Below are positions 54,208 through 63,009 of a DNA stretch of 64,000 nt, one piece after another. The notes beneath the pieces were generated by a model. That model did no database searches. It saw nothing but the letters and a program-made list of their open reading frames with translations, and was not told where the DNA came from. A program made the position numbers and the translations under genes. The stretch spans positions 3,658,001-3,722,000 of the forward strand of contig NZ_AP012547.1 of NCBI RefSeq assembly GCF_000828635.1, written 5' to 3'. The stretch comes from Sulfuritalea hydrogenivorans sk43H. Its GTDB lineage: Bacteria; Pseudomonadota; Gammaproteobacteria; Burkholderiales; Rhodocyclaceae. Within the stretch, counting starts at the first letter, position 1. Each line of letters begins with the position of its first letter.

Positions 54208-54356
54208 CAGAGCTTGTGAAAAAATCGTAGCGAGCGGGCCGCAGCGGGGTGCGGCCGGAGCGCAGCTACCGGAATGTACGTTTCTGTACATGAGGATAGC
54301 GAGCACCGCCCAAGCCCCGATCCGGCACGCGCAGTAGATTTGTTCGCAAGCTCTCA
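54208..54356. repeat. Family C inverted-repeat element
   Basis: 149 bases with near-complementary ends CAGAGCTTGTGAA and TTCGCAAGCTCTCAG. It fills the gap between matB and plsC. The last three bases (TCAG, on the plus strand TCA at 54354-54356) form the matB stop codon. Inside is GTACGTTTCTGTAC, a small palindrome. Confidence 0.75.
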
Positions 54357-55880
54357 GCGAGGGGTCATCGGCGAATAGTTCTTCCGCAGGATGTTCTTCT
54401 GCACCTTGCCCATGGCGTTGCGCGGCAGTTCGTCGACCAGATAGACCCACTTGGGCACCTTGAAGTTCGCCAGCTTGTCCTTGATGGCGCCGATGATACC
54501 GGACTCGGTGAGCGCCCTGCCTTCCGCGTTCTTCTGGCGCACCACCACGGCCGTCACCGCTTCGCCAAAATCGGGATGCGGCAGGCCGATCACCGCCGAT
54601 TCGACCACGCCGGGCATGGCGTCGATGAGTTCCTCGATTTCCTTCGGATAGACATTGAGTCCGCCGGTGATCACCAGGTCCTTCGAGCGGCCGCTGATCG
54701 TCACGTAGCCGTCGGCATCGAAGCTGCCCATGTCGCCGGTCTTGAAGAAACCCTCGGCGGTGAATTCCTCCCGGGTCTTTTCCGGCATGCCCCAGTAGCC
54801 GACGAAGACGTTGTCGCCCTTGACCTGGATGTTGCCGACGACGCCCGGCTTTGTCGCCGTACCGCCAGCGCCGACTATCTGCAATGAGGTTCCCGGCAAC
54901 GGAAAGCCCACCGTGCCGCCACGCCGCTCTCCTTCATACGGATTCGAGGTAAACATGCCGCCCTCGGTCATGCCGTAGCGCTCGAGTATCGTGTGGCCGG
55001 TGCGCTGCCTGAACTCGTCGAAGGTTTCCTTCAGCAGCGGCGCCGAACCGGAGACGAACAGGCGGATGTTGCGGCAGGTGTCGCGGCCGAAGGCGGGATC
55101 GAGCAGCAGGCGCACGTAATAGGTCGGCACGCCCATGAACACGGTCGATTGCGGCAGCAGCTGCATGGCGCGCGCCGCGTCGAACTTCGGCTCGAAGAAC
55201 ATCGCCGAGCCGTTCAGCAACACGCAATGGCAGGCGACGAACAGGCCATGCACGTGGAAAGTCGGCAGCATGTGCAGCAGCACGTCGCCGGACTGAAAGT
55301 GCCAATACGCATGCAGCGTCCTCGCGTTGTGCGCGAGGTTGCCGTGCGTCAGCATGGCGCCCTTCGAGCGGCCGGTGGTGCCCGAGGTGTAGAGGATCGC
55401 GGCGAGGTCGCCGGTCGTCCTTGCCACCGTGGAAAAAATATCCGACTGCGGCGTCGCGGCATCGATCAGCGAACCGCGTCCGGTGTCGTCGAGTTCCAAT
55501 ACATGCGGCACGCCGGCCTTCGCCGCCAGCTCTGCGGCCAGCGTGCGCATCTGCGGTCGACAGACGAAGAGGCCCGGTTTCGCGTCGCCGAGAAAGTACT
55601 CCAGCTCGTGGCGCTGGTAGGCCGGATTCAGCGGCAGGAACACCATGCCGGCGCGAATCGCGGCAAGGTAGAGTACCAGCGCTTCGGGCGTCTTTTCCAC
55701 CTGGGCCGCGACGCGGTCGCCCGGCTTGAGGCCGCGCCCGACGATCAGGTTGGCCATGCGCGCCGAGGCGCGCTGGATGTCGCCATAGGTCCACACCCTG
55801 CCATCGGGCAGGATCATGCAGGCTGCGGCGGGATTCTTCGGGAAATGCGCCGACAGCAGCGAATACAGGTTCTGGTTCAT
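54354..55880 (-). CDS. matB: Malonyl-CoA synthetase MatB
   Basis: 508-residue ANL-superfamily acyl-CoA synthetase. AMP-binding motif ILYTSGTTGRSKGAMLTHGN, then RYGMTEGGMFTSNPY, GDMGSFDADGYVTISGRSKD and the C-terminal PRNAMGKVQK with the catalytic Lys. Malonate is inferred as substrate from the neighbouring malonyl-CoA decarboxylase and TRAP genes. A perfect dispersed-repeat copy (54854-54876) encodes IVGAGGTA. The stop codon is part of the family C repeat. Confidence 0.9.
   Translation of the reverse strand: MNQNLYSLLSAHFPKNPAAACMILPDGRVWTYGDIQRASARMANLIVGRGLKPGDRVAAQVEKTPEALVLYLAAIRAGMVFLPLNPAYQRHELEYFLGDAKPGLFVCRPQMRTLAAELAAKAGVPHVLELDDTGRGSLIDAATPQSDIFSTVARTTGDLAAILYTSGTTGRSKGAMLTHGNLAHNARTLHAYWHFQSGDVLLHMLPTFHVHGLFVACHCVLLNGSAMFFEPKFDAARAMQLLPQSTVFMGVPTYYVRLLLDPAFGRDTCRNIRLFVSGSAPLLKETFDEFRQRTGHTILERYGMTEGGMFTSNPYEGERRGGTVGFPLPGTSLQIVGAGGTATKPGVVGNIQVKGDNVFVGYWGMPEKTREEFTAEGFFKTGDMGSFDADGYVTISGRSKDLVITGGLNVYPKEIEELIDAMPGVVESAVIGLPHPDFGEAVTAVVVRQKNAEGRALTESGIIGAIKDKLANFKVPKWVYLVDELPRNAMGKVQKNILRKNYSPMTPR
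54854..54876 (+). repeat. Dispersed 23-base repeat, in matB (consensus copy)
   Basis: GCCGTACCGCCAGCGCCGAC, flanked by TC and T: identical to the derived consensus. Confidence 0.88.
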
Positions 55881-55893
55881 GAATCGGTTTGTG

Positions 55894-57222
55894 TCATTTG
55901 ACGTTGTTCGGCAGCCACAGCGCGATGTCCGGAAAGAAGGCCAGCAGCACGATGGACAGAATCATCAGTCCGATGAAGGGCAGCGTGCCCCAGATGATTT
56001 CGGAAAGCTTGATGTCGGGCGCGATCGAGTTGATGACGAACAGGTTGAGGCCGACCGGCGGATGGATCAGGCCCATTTCCATGAGGATGGTCATGACCAC
56101 GCCGAACCAGACCAGGTCGATGCCGTGCGCCTTCAGCGCCGGCAGGATGATCGGCGTCACCATCAGGATGATCGCCACCGGCGGCAGGAAGAAGCCCAGC
56201 ACCACCAGCAGGATGTTGGCGGCGATGAAGAAGCCCCACTTGCCCAGCGGCAGGCCGACCATCCACGCGGCGACTTCCTGCGTGATGTGCAGGTAGCTCA
56301 TGACATAGGTGTAGAGGAAGCTCATGGCGATGATCATCATGACCATGGTCGATTCGCGCACCGTGCCGCCGAGGATGGCCTTCATCTCCGTCCAGCGCCA
56401 GCAGCCGTAGATCATCATCACCATCAAGAGCGAAGCGAAGGCGCCGATGCCGGCGACTTCCGACGGCGTCGCCCAGCCGCCGTAGAGCGCGACCATGATG
56501 ATGACGATGATGGCGATGAAGGGCGCCAGCCGCGGAATGGTCTCGAACTTCTCGCGCCAGGTGAAGTTTTCCACGCGCAGGATTTCCGTGTTGTCGCCTT
56601 GCGCGCGCGCGCGCGCCTGCTCGCGGCGGAACTGGATCACCACCCAGACGATGAACAGCGCGGTAAGCAGCAGGCCGGGGCCGACGCCGGCCATGAACAG
56701 CTTGCCGATCGACTGCTCGGTGACCACGCCGTAGAGGATCAGCGTCAAGGACGGCGGGATCAGGATGCCCAGCGTGCCGCCGGCGGCGATGATGCCGGCC
56801 GCCAGCCCGGACGAGTAGCCGCGCTTGCGCATTTCCGGGATGCCCGAGGAGCCAATCGCCGAACAGGTGGCCGGGCTCGATCCGCACATCGCGGCGAACA
56901 CCGAACAGGCCATGACGTTGGCAGCGCCGAGACCACCGGGAATGCGCCCCATCCAGCGGTTGAGCGAGGAATACAGGTCGCCGCCGGCGCGCGACTTGCC
57001 GATCGCCGCGCCCATCAGGACGAACAGCGGGATCGTCAGCAGCACGAAATTGTCGAGTTCGGAATACAGGGTTTCGGCCACCAGCCCCACGGTTTCGCTG
57101 GGCATGTAGAACAGCATGAAGACCAGGGCCACGCCGCCGACCGCGAATGCGATCGGCATTCCGGAGAACAGTGCGACGAAGGTGGCGACGCCGAACAGGA
57201 TTCCTACCTGGAGCGTACTCAT
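55894..57222 (-). CDS. matM: TRAP transporter large permease (malonate)
   Basis: 442-residue DctM-type protein with about 12 membrane segments: GIPEMRKRGYSSGLAAGIIAAGGTLGILIPPSLTLILYG, and MGLIHPPVGLNLFVINSIA near the end. Moves dicarboxylate with sodium or protons. It follows matQ, but a family A repeat lies in between. Directly precedes matB. Confidence 0.9.
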   Translation of the reverse strand: MSTLQVGILFGVATFVALFSGMPIAFAVGGVALVFMLFYMPSETVGLVAETLYSELDNFVLLTIPLFVLMGAAIGKSRAGGDLYSSLNRWMGRIPGGLGAANVMACSVFAAMCGSSPATCSAIGSSGIPEMRKRGYSSGLAAGIIAAGGTLGILIPPSLTLILYGVVTEQSIGKLFMAGVGPGLLLTALFIVWVVIQFRREQARARAQGDNTEILRVENFTWREKFETIPRLAPFIAIIVIIMVALYGGWATPSEVAGIGAFASLLMVMMIYGCWRWTEMKAILGGTVRESTMVMMIIAMSFLYTYVMSYLHITQEVAAWMVGLPLGKWGFFIAANILLVVLGFFLPPVAIILMVTPIILPALKAHGIDLVWFGVVMTILMEMGLIHPPVGLNLFVINSIAPDIKLSEIIWGTLPFIGLMILSIVLLAFFPDIALWLPNNVK

Positions 57223-57242
57223 CCCAAGAACCCCGGTTCAGT

Positions 57243-57369
57243 CCGCAGATGACGCAGATTACGCAGAGAAAACCACTGAGCGAACAGCCCGCATGGCCCG
57301 TCCGAGACGTGATGACGTTCATCCAGGCAATGCGCTGCGCCATCTGCGTCAATCGGCGAAATCTGCGGA
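57243..57369. repeat. Family A inverted-repeat element, copy 4
   Basis: CCGCAGATGACGCAGATTACGCAGA at left and ATCTGCGTCAATCGGCGAAATCTGCGGA at right. Arms are more diverged than in copies 1-3. It sits between matQ and matM, inside an operon, with the T-rich flank toward matQ. Confidence 0.85.
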
Positions 57370-57388
57370 CCGAATGCTTTTTGCGGGC

Positions 57389-57901
57389 TCATTCCTCGTC
57401 CTCCCGATGCGCGTGGAGATGCTGGTCGCCGAGTTGCACCAGCATTTGCAGCGAGAGCATGGTCATGCCCAGCGCCATGAACAGGTAGGCGGGCCACAGC
57501 TTGGGCGCCCAGGCAGTGTTGCTCATCTTGCCGTCCGCCCAGGCTTCATGGAAGAACTTCCAGGCATGCCAGGCGATGAACAGGCAGAAGGCCATCGACA
57601 GGATGTCGCCGACCACACCGCGCCAGCGGTTGGCGCGCTCGGACAGGAGTGAATCGAGCACCTCGATGCCGACATGCCCGCGCGACGCCTGGGTAAACGC
57701 CGCGCTCATGAAGGTGGCAACGATCAACAGCATGATCGACATTTCGATTTCCCAGTCGGTCGGCCAGTTGAGCCAGTAGCGCACCACCACCTCGAAGACG
57801 AGGACGCCGCTGCAGATCACGATCAACACCCCGGACAGGTAGCCGGTCAGGGTGTTGATCGCGGTCACCGCACGGCTGAATTGCCGCCACAATTTACGCA
57901 T
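57389..57901 (-). CDS. matQ: TRAP transporter small permease (malonate)
   Basis: 170-residue DctQ-type protein with four membrane segments (LIVICSGVLVFEVVVRYWLN, MLLIVATFMSAAFTQ, GDILSMAFCLFIAWHAW and YLFMALGMTMLSLQ). Works with the large subunit and MatP. Confidence 0.9.
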   Translation of the reverse strand: MRKLWRQFSRAVTAINTLTGYLSGVLIVICSGVLVFEVVVRYWLNWPTDWEIEMSIMLLIVATFMSAAFTQASRGHVGIEVLDSLLSERANRWRGVVGDILSMAFCLFIAWHAWKFFHEAWADGKMSNTAWAPKLWPAYLFMALGMTMLSLQMLVQLGDQHLHAHREDEE

Positions 57902-58007
57902 TGTCGAATTCCCTTTTCAGGTCATTTGTGACGCGAAGACGAACCGCAGGCAGTGCGAATGGCACGGCAAGGTGAGCGACAAAGTCACGGATGGGCTGGG
58001 AAGGGAA

Positions 58008-59030
58008 TTACTTGACCGCCACGGCCATGTCGAACAACTGCTTGCCATCCTTGACCTTCTCTTCGAAATCCTTCCAGGCCGAAGCCTTGGCCACTTCGCG
58101 CCACTTGTCGAAGGCCGCCCTGTCCATGTCGACCACCTTGCGTCCGGCCTTGGTATAGACCTCGACCACGCGCTCGTCGTCGGCCTTGGCGGCGTCCATG
58201 CCGAACTTCTCCAGCGAGGCGCCGACTTCCATGACGATCTTCTGCTGTGCCGGCGTCAGCGCATCGAAAGTCTTCTTCGACATCAGGAGTGGCTCGAACA
58301 TGAACCAGAAGGAATGCTTGCGCCCGGCGGTGAGATGGTCCGAGGTCTCGTGCAGGCGGAAACTGATCAGCGAGGTGCTCGACGTGATCGCGGCATCCAG
58401 CACGCCTGACTGCATCGCGCTGTAGATCTCGTTCGACGCCACATTGGTCACGGCGCCGCCGGCGGCCTTGATCATCAGGTCCACCTCGCGGCTGCCACCG
58501 CGCACCTTCATGCCCTTGGCATCGTCTGGGCTCACCACCGGCTTGCCCTTGGCGGCGATGCCGCCGGCCTGCCAGACCCAGGTGACGATCTTGACGTTGC
58601 GCTCGTCGAGCAGGCGGGTCAATTCCTTGCCGATCGGCGCGTCCTTCCAGCGCAGGCCCTGTTCGTAGCTGGTGATCAGGGCCGGCATCAGGGTCAGGTT
58701 GGCGGCGGGGAATTCGCCGCCGGCATAGGCCAGCGGATACAGCGACATGTCGAGGGCGCCGGTCGACAAGGCCTTGTACTGCGGCACCGCCTTCATCAGC
58801 GAAGCGGCCGGATAGATCTCGAACTTGAGCGTGCCGTTGCTCTTCTTTTCCACCTCGGCGGCAAACTTGCGCACCAGGCGATCGCGGAAATCGCCTTCGT
58901 CGATGGTGCCGCCGGGGAACTGGTGGGAAATCTTGATGACTTTGGCCTGGGCCAGCACGGGTGCGCTGCCGCAGCCCAATGCAAGAATGCCGATGGCAGC
59001 CACAGCGCCTTTCAGGAAATTGCGTCGCAT
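58008..59030 (-). CDS. matP: TRAP periplasmic substrate-binding protein (malonate)
   Basis: 340-residue DctP-type protein with signal peptide (cleavage near VLAQA, residue 28). Blocks: KISHQFPGGTIDEGDFRDRLVRKFA, GMKVRGGSREVDLMIKAAGG (carboxylate-binding Arg) and EIYSAMQSGVLDAAI. Captures malonate or a similar acid in the periplasm. Confidence 0.9.
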   Translation of the reverse strand: MRRNFLKGAVAAIGILALGCGSAPVLAQAKVIKISHQFPGGTIDEGDFRDRLVRKFAAEVEKKSNGTLKFEIYPAASLMKAVPQYKALSTGALDMSLYPLAYAGGEFPAANLTLMPALITSYEQGLRWKDAPIGKELTRLLDERNVKIVTWVWQAGGIAAKGKPVVSPDDAKGMKVRGGSREVDLMIKAAGGAVTNVASNEIYSAMQSGVLDAAITSSTSLISFRLHETSDHLTAGRKHSFWFMFEPLLMSKKTFDALTPAQQKIVMEVGASLEKFGMDAAKADDERVVEVYTKAGRKVVDMDRAAFDKWREVAKASAWKDFEEKVKDGKQLFDMAVAVK

Positions 59031-59045
59031 GGTTTGTCTCCTCGT

Positions 59046-60374
59046 TTAGTTTTGTTTCTGCCGTGCCAGACGCCTGACGGCGGCCGATGTGGCGATGGTG
59101 CCCTCGCGGGCAAAGCTTTCAACGTTCTCCTCCAGTTCGTCGAGGTCATACAGATAATTGACCATGACGCCGAAGGACTGCTTCATGCCGTTGGGTGAAG
59201 CGTCGCCCAGCGGATTGATGCGTTCGAGGCGGGCGCCGTTGCCCAGATGAAAACGGGCGACGGGGTCCAGCGGCAACCTGCCGTCGCCGCGGCCGGACTT
59301 GGCCTGCGTCAGGTAGCGCGCCGCCAGTTGGGACAGGGATTCATTGGTCTTGCGCGCCAGGGCGCGATCCTTCGCCCATTCGCCGGCCGCGAGTTGCGCA
59401 AGGTCGGGTTCGAGCCCGGCGGCGGCCAGCTCCTGCGGATTTTTTCTGGCCCACGACGAGAATCCGGGCAGCGGCGACAGGGTGGCGAAATGCCTGAGCT
59501 TGGGGAAGTCGCGCTGCAAATCGTCGATCACGCGCTTCAGCAGGAAGTTGCCGAAGGACACGCCGCGCAGACCCGTCTGCGTATTCGAGATCGAATAGAA
59601 GATCGCGGTATCGGCGCGGCGCGCGTCGAACACCGGCGCGTGCTCGTCGAGCAGGGCCTGCACGCTGTCGGCGAGGTGGTCGGTGAGCGCCACCTCGACG
59701 AAGATCAGCGGTTCCATCGGCATGCGCGGATGGAAGAAGGCGTAAAGGCGGCGATCCGAATCGAGCCGGTTCTTGAGGTCGGTCCAGGAGCGGATTTCGT
59801 GCACCGCCTCGTACTTGATCAGCTTCTCCAGCAGCACCGCCGGCGACGCCCAGGTGATGCGCTGCAGTTCGAGGAAGCCGACGTCGAACCACGCCGCCAG
59901 CCGCGATTCGAGTTCGCGATCGAGCGGCGACAGCTCGGCATCTTCATCGAGGTAGCGCAGCAGGTCGGCGCGCAGATCGACCAGAAATTTCACACCCTGC
60001 GGGATCGCGTTGAACTGGGTGAGTATCCGGATGCGCGCCGAACGCAAGGCCGCGCGCAAGGCGGCTTCGGCATCCCATTGGCGCTCGCTGCCGACTGCGG
60101 CCTGATAGGCTGCGTGGGCCGTCGCCACACGCGCCGGATCCGGGCCGAATTCGAGCGAAATCAGACGCAGGAAAGCATGGCGCCCGACATCGTCGAGTTC
60201 GAGGTAGGTCTGCGCCAGTGCCGCCGCCCGCGTGCGCGCCGAAACCTCGCCACCCTTCGCTTCGGCGCATTCGGCCAGTTGCCGGCGCCATTGGTCGAGC
60301 TGTTTTGGCTTCACGCTCGCCGTAGCGCCAGCGCCGACTATCGACTTCAGCCGCTGCACCAGGCCCTCAGCCAT
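59046..60374 (-). CDS. matA: Malonyl-CoA decarboxylase
   Basis: 442 residues of the single-polypeptide MCD family, converting malonyl-CoA to acetyl-CoA and CO2. Blocks: RLISLEFGPDP, HPRMPMEPLIFVEVALT, ISNTQTGLRGVSFGNFLLKRV, HFATLSPLPGFSSW, VARFHLGNGARLERIN (acid-base His) and QSFGVMVNYLYD. ATG at 60374 overlaps the matR end. Copy 60317-60339 of the dispersed repeat encodes IVGAGATA near the N-terminus. Confidence 0.95.
   Translation of the reverse strand: MAEGLVQRLKSIVGAGATASVKPKQLDQWRRQLAECAEAKGGEVSARTRAAALAQTYLELDDVGRHAFLRLISLEFGPDPARVATAHAAYQAAVGSERQWDAEAALRAALRSARIRILTQFNAIPQGVKFLVDLRADLLRYLDEDAELSPLDRELESRLAAWFDVGFLELQRITWASPAVLLEKLIKYEAVHEIRSWTDLKNRLDSDRRLYAFFHPRMPMEPLIFVEVALTDHLADSVQALLDEHAPVFDARRADTAIFYSISNTQTGLRGVSFGNFLLKRVIDDLQRDFPKLRHFATLSPLPGFSSWARKNPQELAAAGLEPDLAQLAAGEWAKDRALARKTNESLSQLAARYLTQAKSGRGDGRLPLDPVARFHLGNGARLERINPLGDASPNGMKQSFGVMVNYLYDLDELEENVESFAREGTIATSAAVRRLARQKQN
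60317..60339 (+). repeat. Dispersed 23-base repeat, in matA
   Basis: GCCGTAGCGCCAGCGCCGAC; one change, in the variable centre. Confidence 0.86.
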
Positions 60375-61038
60375 CGACCGCCTCCGTTGCCAATGACATT
60401 TCGCGCAGCGCATCGAGTTGCGCCAGCAGATGGCCGCGCATCACCGCCTCGGCGGCATCGGCATCGTGCCGATGCAAGGCCTGCATCAGCGCGCGATGCT
60501 CGGCCAGCGAGGCCGCGAGCCGGCCTTCCAGGCGCAGCGAATGGTGGCGCGACAGTTTCAGCAGCTTGCGCAAATCGCCGATCACGATCTGCAGCCAGCG
60601 GTTACCCGCGCACTCCTGCAACTGGTCGTGAAAGACGTAGTTGGTTTCGTAGTAGTGATTCACGTCGCCGGCGGCGGCATGCCTTTCCAGCTTTTCATGC
60701 AGGGCGTCGAGCGCCTTGAGCTGGGCCGGCGTGCATTTGCTCGCCACTTCGTGGGCGACGCGGCCTTCCAGCGTGGCCATGATGGGAAAAATTTCTTCCA
60801 GGTCGCGCAAGGTCAGTTCGGTGACAAAGCAGCCCTTGTGCGGTTGCAGATCGACCAGGCCTTCGGCCGAGAGCACTTTCAGCGCTTCGCGCAGCGGCGT
60901 GCGGCTGATGCCCAACTGCTCGGCGAGCACCGCCTCATCCAGGCGCTGGCCCGGCGCCAGCACGTGGTTGTAGATTTGCTCGCGCAGCAAATCGATGGCC
61001 TGCTGCGACAGCGATGAGCGATTGATCCTTGTTTTCAC
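60367..61038 (-). CDS. matR: GntR-family (FCD) regulator of malonate genes
   Basis: 223 residues. Winged helix at 8-75 (LLREQIYNHVLAPGQRLDEAVLAEQLGISRTPLREALKVL), then an FCD effector domain with metal-binding His residues. First gene of the malonate operon; overlaps matA by 8 bases. A 24-base palindrome lies 20 bases before its ATG, the likely self-operator. Malonate is the expected inducer. Confidence 0.92.
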   Translation of the reverse strand: MKTRINRSSLSQQAIDLLREQIYNHVLAPGQRLDEAVLAEQLGISRTPLREALKVLSAEGLVDLQPHKGCFVTELTLRDLEEIFPIMATLEGRVAHEVASKCTPAQLKALDALHEKLERHAAAGDVNHYYETNYVFHDQLQECAGNRWLQIVIGDLRKLLKLSRHHSLRLEGRLAASLAEHRALMQALHRHDADAAEAVMRGHLLAQLDALREMSLATEAVDG

Positions 61039-61057
61039 GAGGGTTTATGATTGCATA

Positions 61058-61081
61058 CGGTATTTTGTATACAACATACCG
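61058..61081. promoter_or_regulatory. Predicted MatR operator (palindrome)
   Basis: Half-sites CGGTATTTTGTA and TACAACATACCG match at 11 of 12 positions; the centre is the perfect TTGTATACAA. TTGTA/TACAA halves resemble other MatR/FadR-subfamily sites. Between matR and the nearby yrfG-like gene. Confidence 0.75.
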
Positions 61082-61121
61082 GGGTTTGGCAGCAAAGGTC
61101 AAGCGGCACTGCAACAAACCG

Positions 61122-61775
61122 CTACTGCGGCATCAACTGCGAGAAATCGTCAATCGCCGGGTAATCGCCGGTGTGCTTTTCCGGCTGCTTGGTGTCCGGC
61201 CGCTTTACCGCCACCAGATGCGCGATGCCGTAGCGCCGCGCGCTGTCGAGCACCGGCAGGCTGTCATCGACCAGCAGGGTGCGCGCCGGATCGAAGGGTT
61301 CGATTTCCTGCAGCCGCTGCCAGAAGGCCTGCTCCTCCTTCGCCGCGCCCAGCGCGTGCGAACTGACGATGGCGTCGAAGCGTGGCGTCAGGCCGGTCTT
61401 CGCCATTTTCAGCGTCACGCTCTTGTGGTGCGCGTTGGTCGCCAGCACCACGCGTCGGCCGCTGGCGCGCACCGCGTCGAGGAAAGCCGGCACGTGCGGA
61501 TGGATGCCGATCAGATGCGCGACTTCCTCCTTGAAGCGCATGATGTCCAGTTCGAGTTCGGTTTCCCAGAAATCCACCGAGTACCACTCCAGTGTGCCGG
61601 CCCGGCCGTGATAGCGCGCCATCAGTTCCTCGCGCCCGGCGTCGGGCGACAGCCCGCGCGACTCGGCATAACGCCGCGGCAGATGCGTCTGCCAGAAGTG
61701 GTTGTCGAAATGCAGGTCGAGCAGCGTACCGTCCATGTCGAGCAGGACGGTATCGATCTTCGACCAGTCAAGCAT
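61122..61775 (-). CDS. yrfG: YrfG-like HAD-family nucleotidase
   Basis: 217 residues. DTVLLDMDGTLLDLHFDNHFW (HAD motif I with nucleophile Asp) is the hallmark of YrfG/NagD-like GMP/IMP nucleotidases; VVLATNAHHKSVTLKM (motif II) and TLLVDDSLPVLDSARRYGIAH (motif IV) follow. Strong length match. ATG at 61775 chosen because upstream codons are repeat-derived; no clear ribosome site. Confidence 0.85.
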   Translation of the reverse strand: MLDWSKIDTVLLDMDGTLLDLHFDNHFWQTHLPRRYAESRGLSPDAGREELMARYHGRAGTLEWYSVDFWETELELDIMRFKEEVAHLIGIHPHVPAFLDAVRASGRRVVLATNAHHKSVTLKMAKTGLTPRFDAIVSSHALGAAKEEQAFWQRLQEIEPFDPARTLLVDDSLPVLDSARRYGIAHLVAVKRPDTKQPEKHTGDYPAIDDFSQLMPQ

Positions 61776-61801
61776 GGGGATCACCGAACGGATTGACGCA
61801 A

Positions 61802-61912
61802 TGAAACACTTTGTTTGGAGCTCCCTGTGACTTACGCGCGTAGCGCGCCGCTTGGTAACCCCCCGTGAGGGGGAAGGGGGCGGGCGAAATAAACCGCTTT
61901 TCGCGTGTTTCA
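61802..61912. repeat. Family B element (TGAAACA ends), copy 4
   Basis: 111 bases from TGAAACA to TGTTTCA; CCCCC-GTGA-GGGGG hairpin in the middle; in the same orientation as copy 1 (ends ...GCTTTTCGCGTGTTTCA). It lies between the HAD gene and a DsrE-like gene. Confidence 0.83.
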
Positions 61913-61944
61913 CCTTCTGCGGGTGGCGCTCGGTGCCATGAGCG

Positions 61945-62424
61945 TTACGGACGGATGTAGGCATAGCCCTGTTGCTGGCGGCGCATCAGCTGCACCACGC
62001 CGGCCGGCACGTATTCGATGTTCTTGTGCATGTCGTCGCGGCTGATCTTCAGGTTGCGCATGGTGTTCTCGCAGGCCACCACCTTGACCCCGGCGGCGAC
62101 GGCTTCCTCGATGCGGTTGGCAATGAGTGCGTCGGCCTTGAGCATGCCGATGCCGGGACCGTAGGCCACGATCTCGATCTCCGTCTTGTCGGCGCCGAGA
62201 TCCGCCTGCACGTTCTTGGCGTTGTTGAGCGCGAGGTTCCATTTCTGCGGATCGGCGTCGGAGACCTGGATGACGACGCGCTCCTTCTGCGGCGCCTTCG
62301 CGGCCGGCTTCTTCTTCTGCACCGCAACGGCCTTCTTCGGCTCGTCGGCGGCAAGCACGCTCAGGGGCAGGGCAAGGGCCGCGCAGGCGATGGCGGCGGC
62401 GAGTTGACGCGGAATGCTGTACAT
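61945..62424 (-). CDS. Exported DsrE/F-like protein 1
   Basis: 159 residues with a signal peptide (cleavage near VLAADEP), a Lys/Ala-rich spacer, then a DsrE-fold domain: RVVIQVSDADPQKWNLALNNAKNVQ, IEIVAYGPGIGMLKADAL, VKVVACENTMRNLKI (conserved Cys), VQLMRRQQQGYAYIRP. DsrE proteins usually handle sulfur in the cytoplasm; exported ones are less studied. Paralogue of the next gene. Confidence 0.85.
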   Translation of the reverse strand: MYSIPRQLAAAIACAALALPLSVLAADEPKKAVAVQKKKPAAKAPQKERVVIQVSDADPQKWNLALNNAKNVQADLGADKTEIEIVAYGPGIGMLKADALIANRIEEAVAAGVKVVACENTMRNLKISRDDMHKNIEYVPAGVVQLMRRQQQGYAYIRP

Positions 62425-62535
62425 GGGTTCTCTCCTCGGGTAAATGGACGCTGCGTCTGACGCGCAGTCGCGCAAGCATAGCAGCCCGGCGGCGATCTCT
62501 GCCGGCCCCTGCGTTTATGCGCAAATACAAACCGG

Positions 62536-62958
62536 CTATGGCCGGATGTAGGTCCAGCCCTGCTGCTGCAGGCGCATGATTTCAACATAGCCCGCCCTGG
62601 CATAGGCAATGCCGTCGATCATGTCGTCCTTCTCCAGCTTCTGCGCCGTCATCGAATTGCCGCAGGCGACGAAACGCACCCCGGCCGCCATCGCGTCCTG
62701 CACCTTGTTCGCGGTCAGCGCCTCGGCCTTGAGCATGCCCAGCGCCGGACCGATGACCACCACCGCGACATCGACCTTGCCCAGCTCTTCCTGCACATTG
62801 TTGATGTTGGTGAGCACCGTGTTCCACTTGCGCGAATCGTCGTCGTTGACCTGGAATACCACGCGGTTCGGCGCGCCCGCGTCCGCCGCGCGAACGCAGG
62901 CTGCCGCCAGCGCGAGCAACGCCATCAGTGCAAATGTCGTGAAATGTCTCGGCTTCAT
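62536..62958 (-). CDS. Exported DsrE/F-like protein 2
   Basis: 140 residues with signal peptide (cleavage near VRAAD) and the same domain: [52 protein letters not shown] (Cys kept), [16 protein letters not shown]. About half identical to protein 1, so a tandem duplication. Divergent from the 63010 gene with about 50 bases between starts. Confidence 0.85.
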   Translation of the reverse strand: MKPRHFTTFALMALLALAAACVRAADAGAPNRVVFQVNDDDSRKWNTVLTNINNVQEELGKVDVAVVVIGPALGMLKAEALTANKVQDAMAAGVRFVACGNSMTAQKLEKDDMIDGIAYARAGYVEIMRLQQQGWTYIRP

Positions 62959-63009
62959 GTCGGTTATCCTTCGCGGCAGAACATCGGGGCACTCTGCCAC
63001 AAATTCCTC

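Noticed and set aside
58211-58228. GCGAGGCGCCGACTTCC in matP
   Set aside because: Right arm only partly kept and left arm absent.
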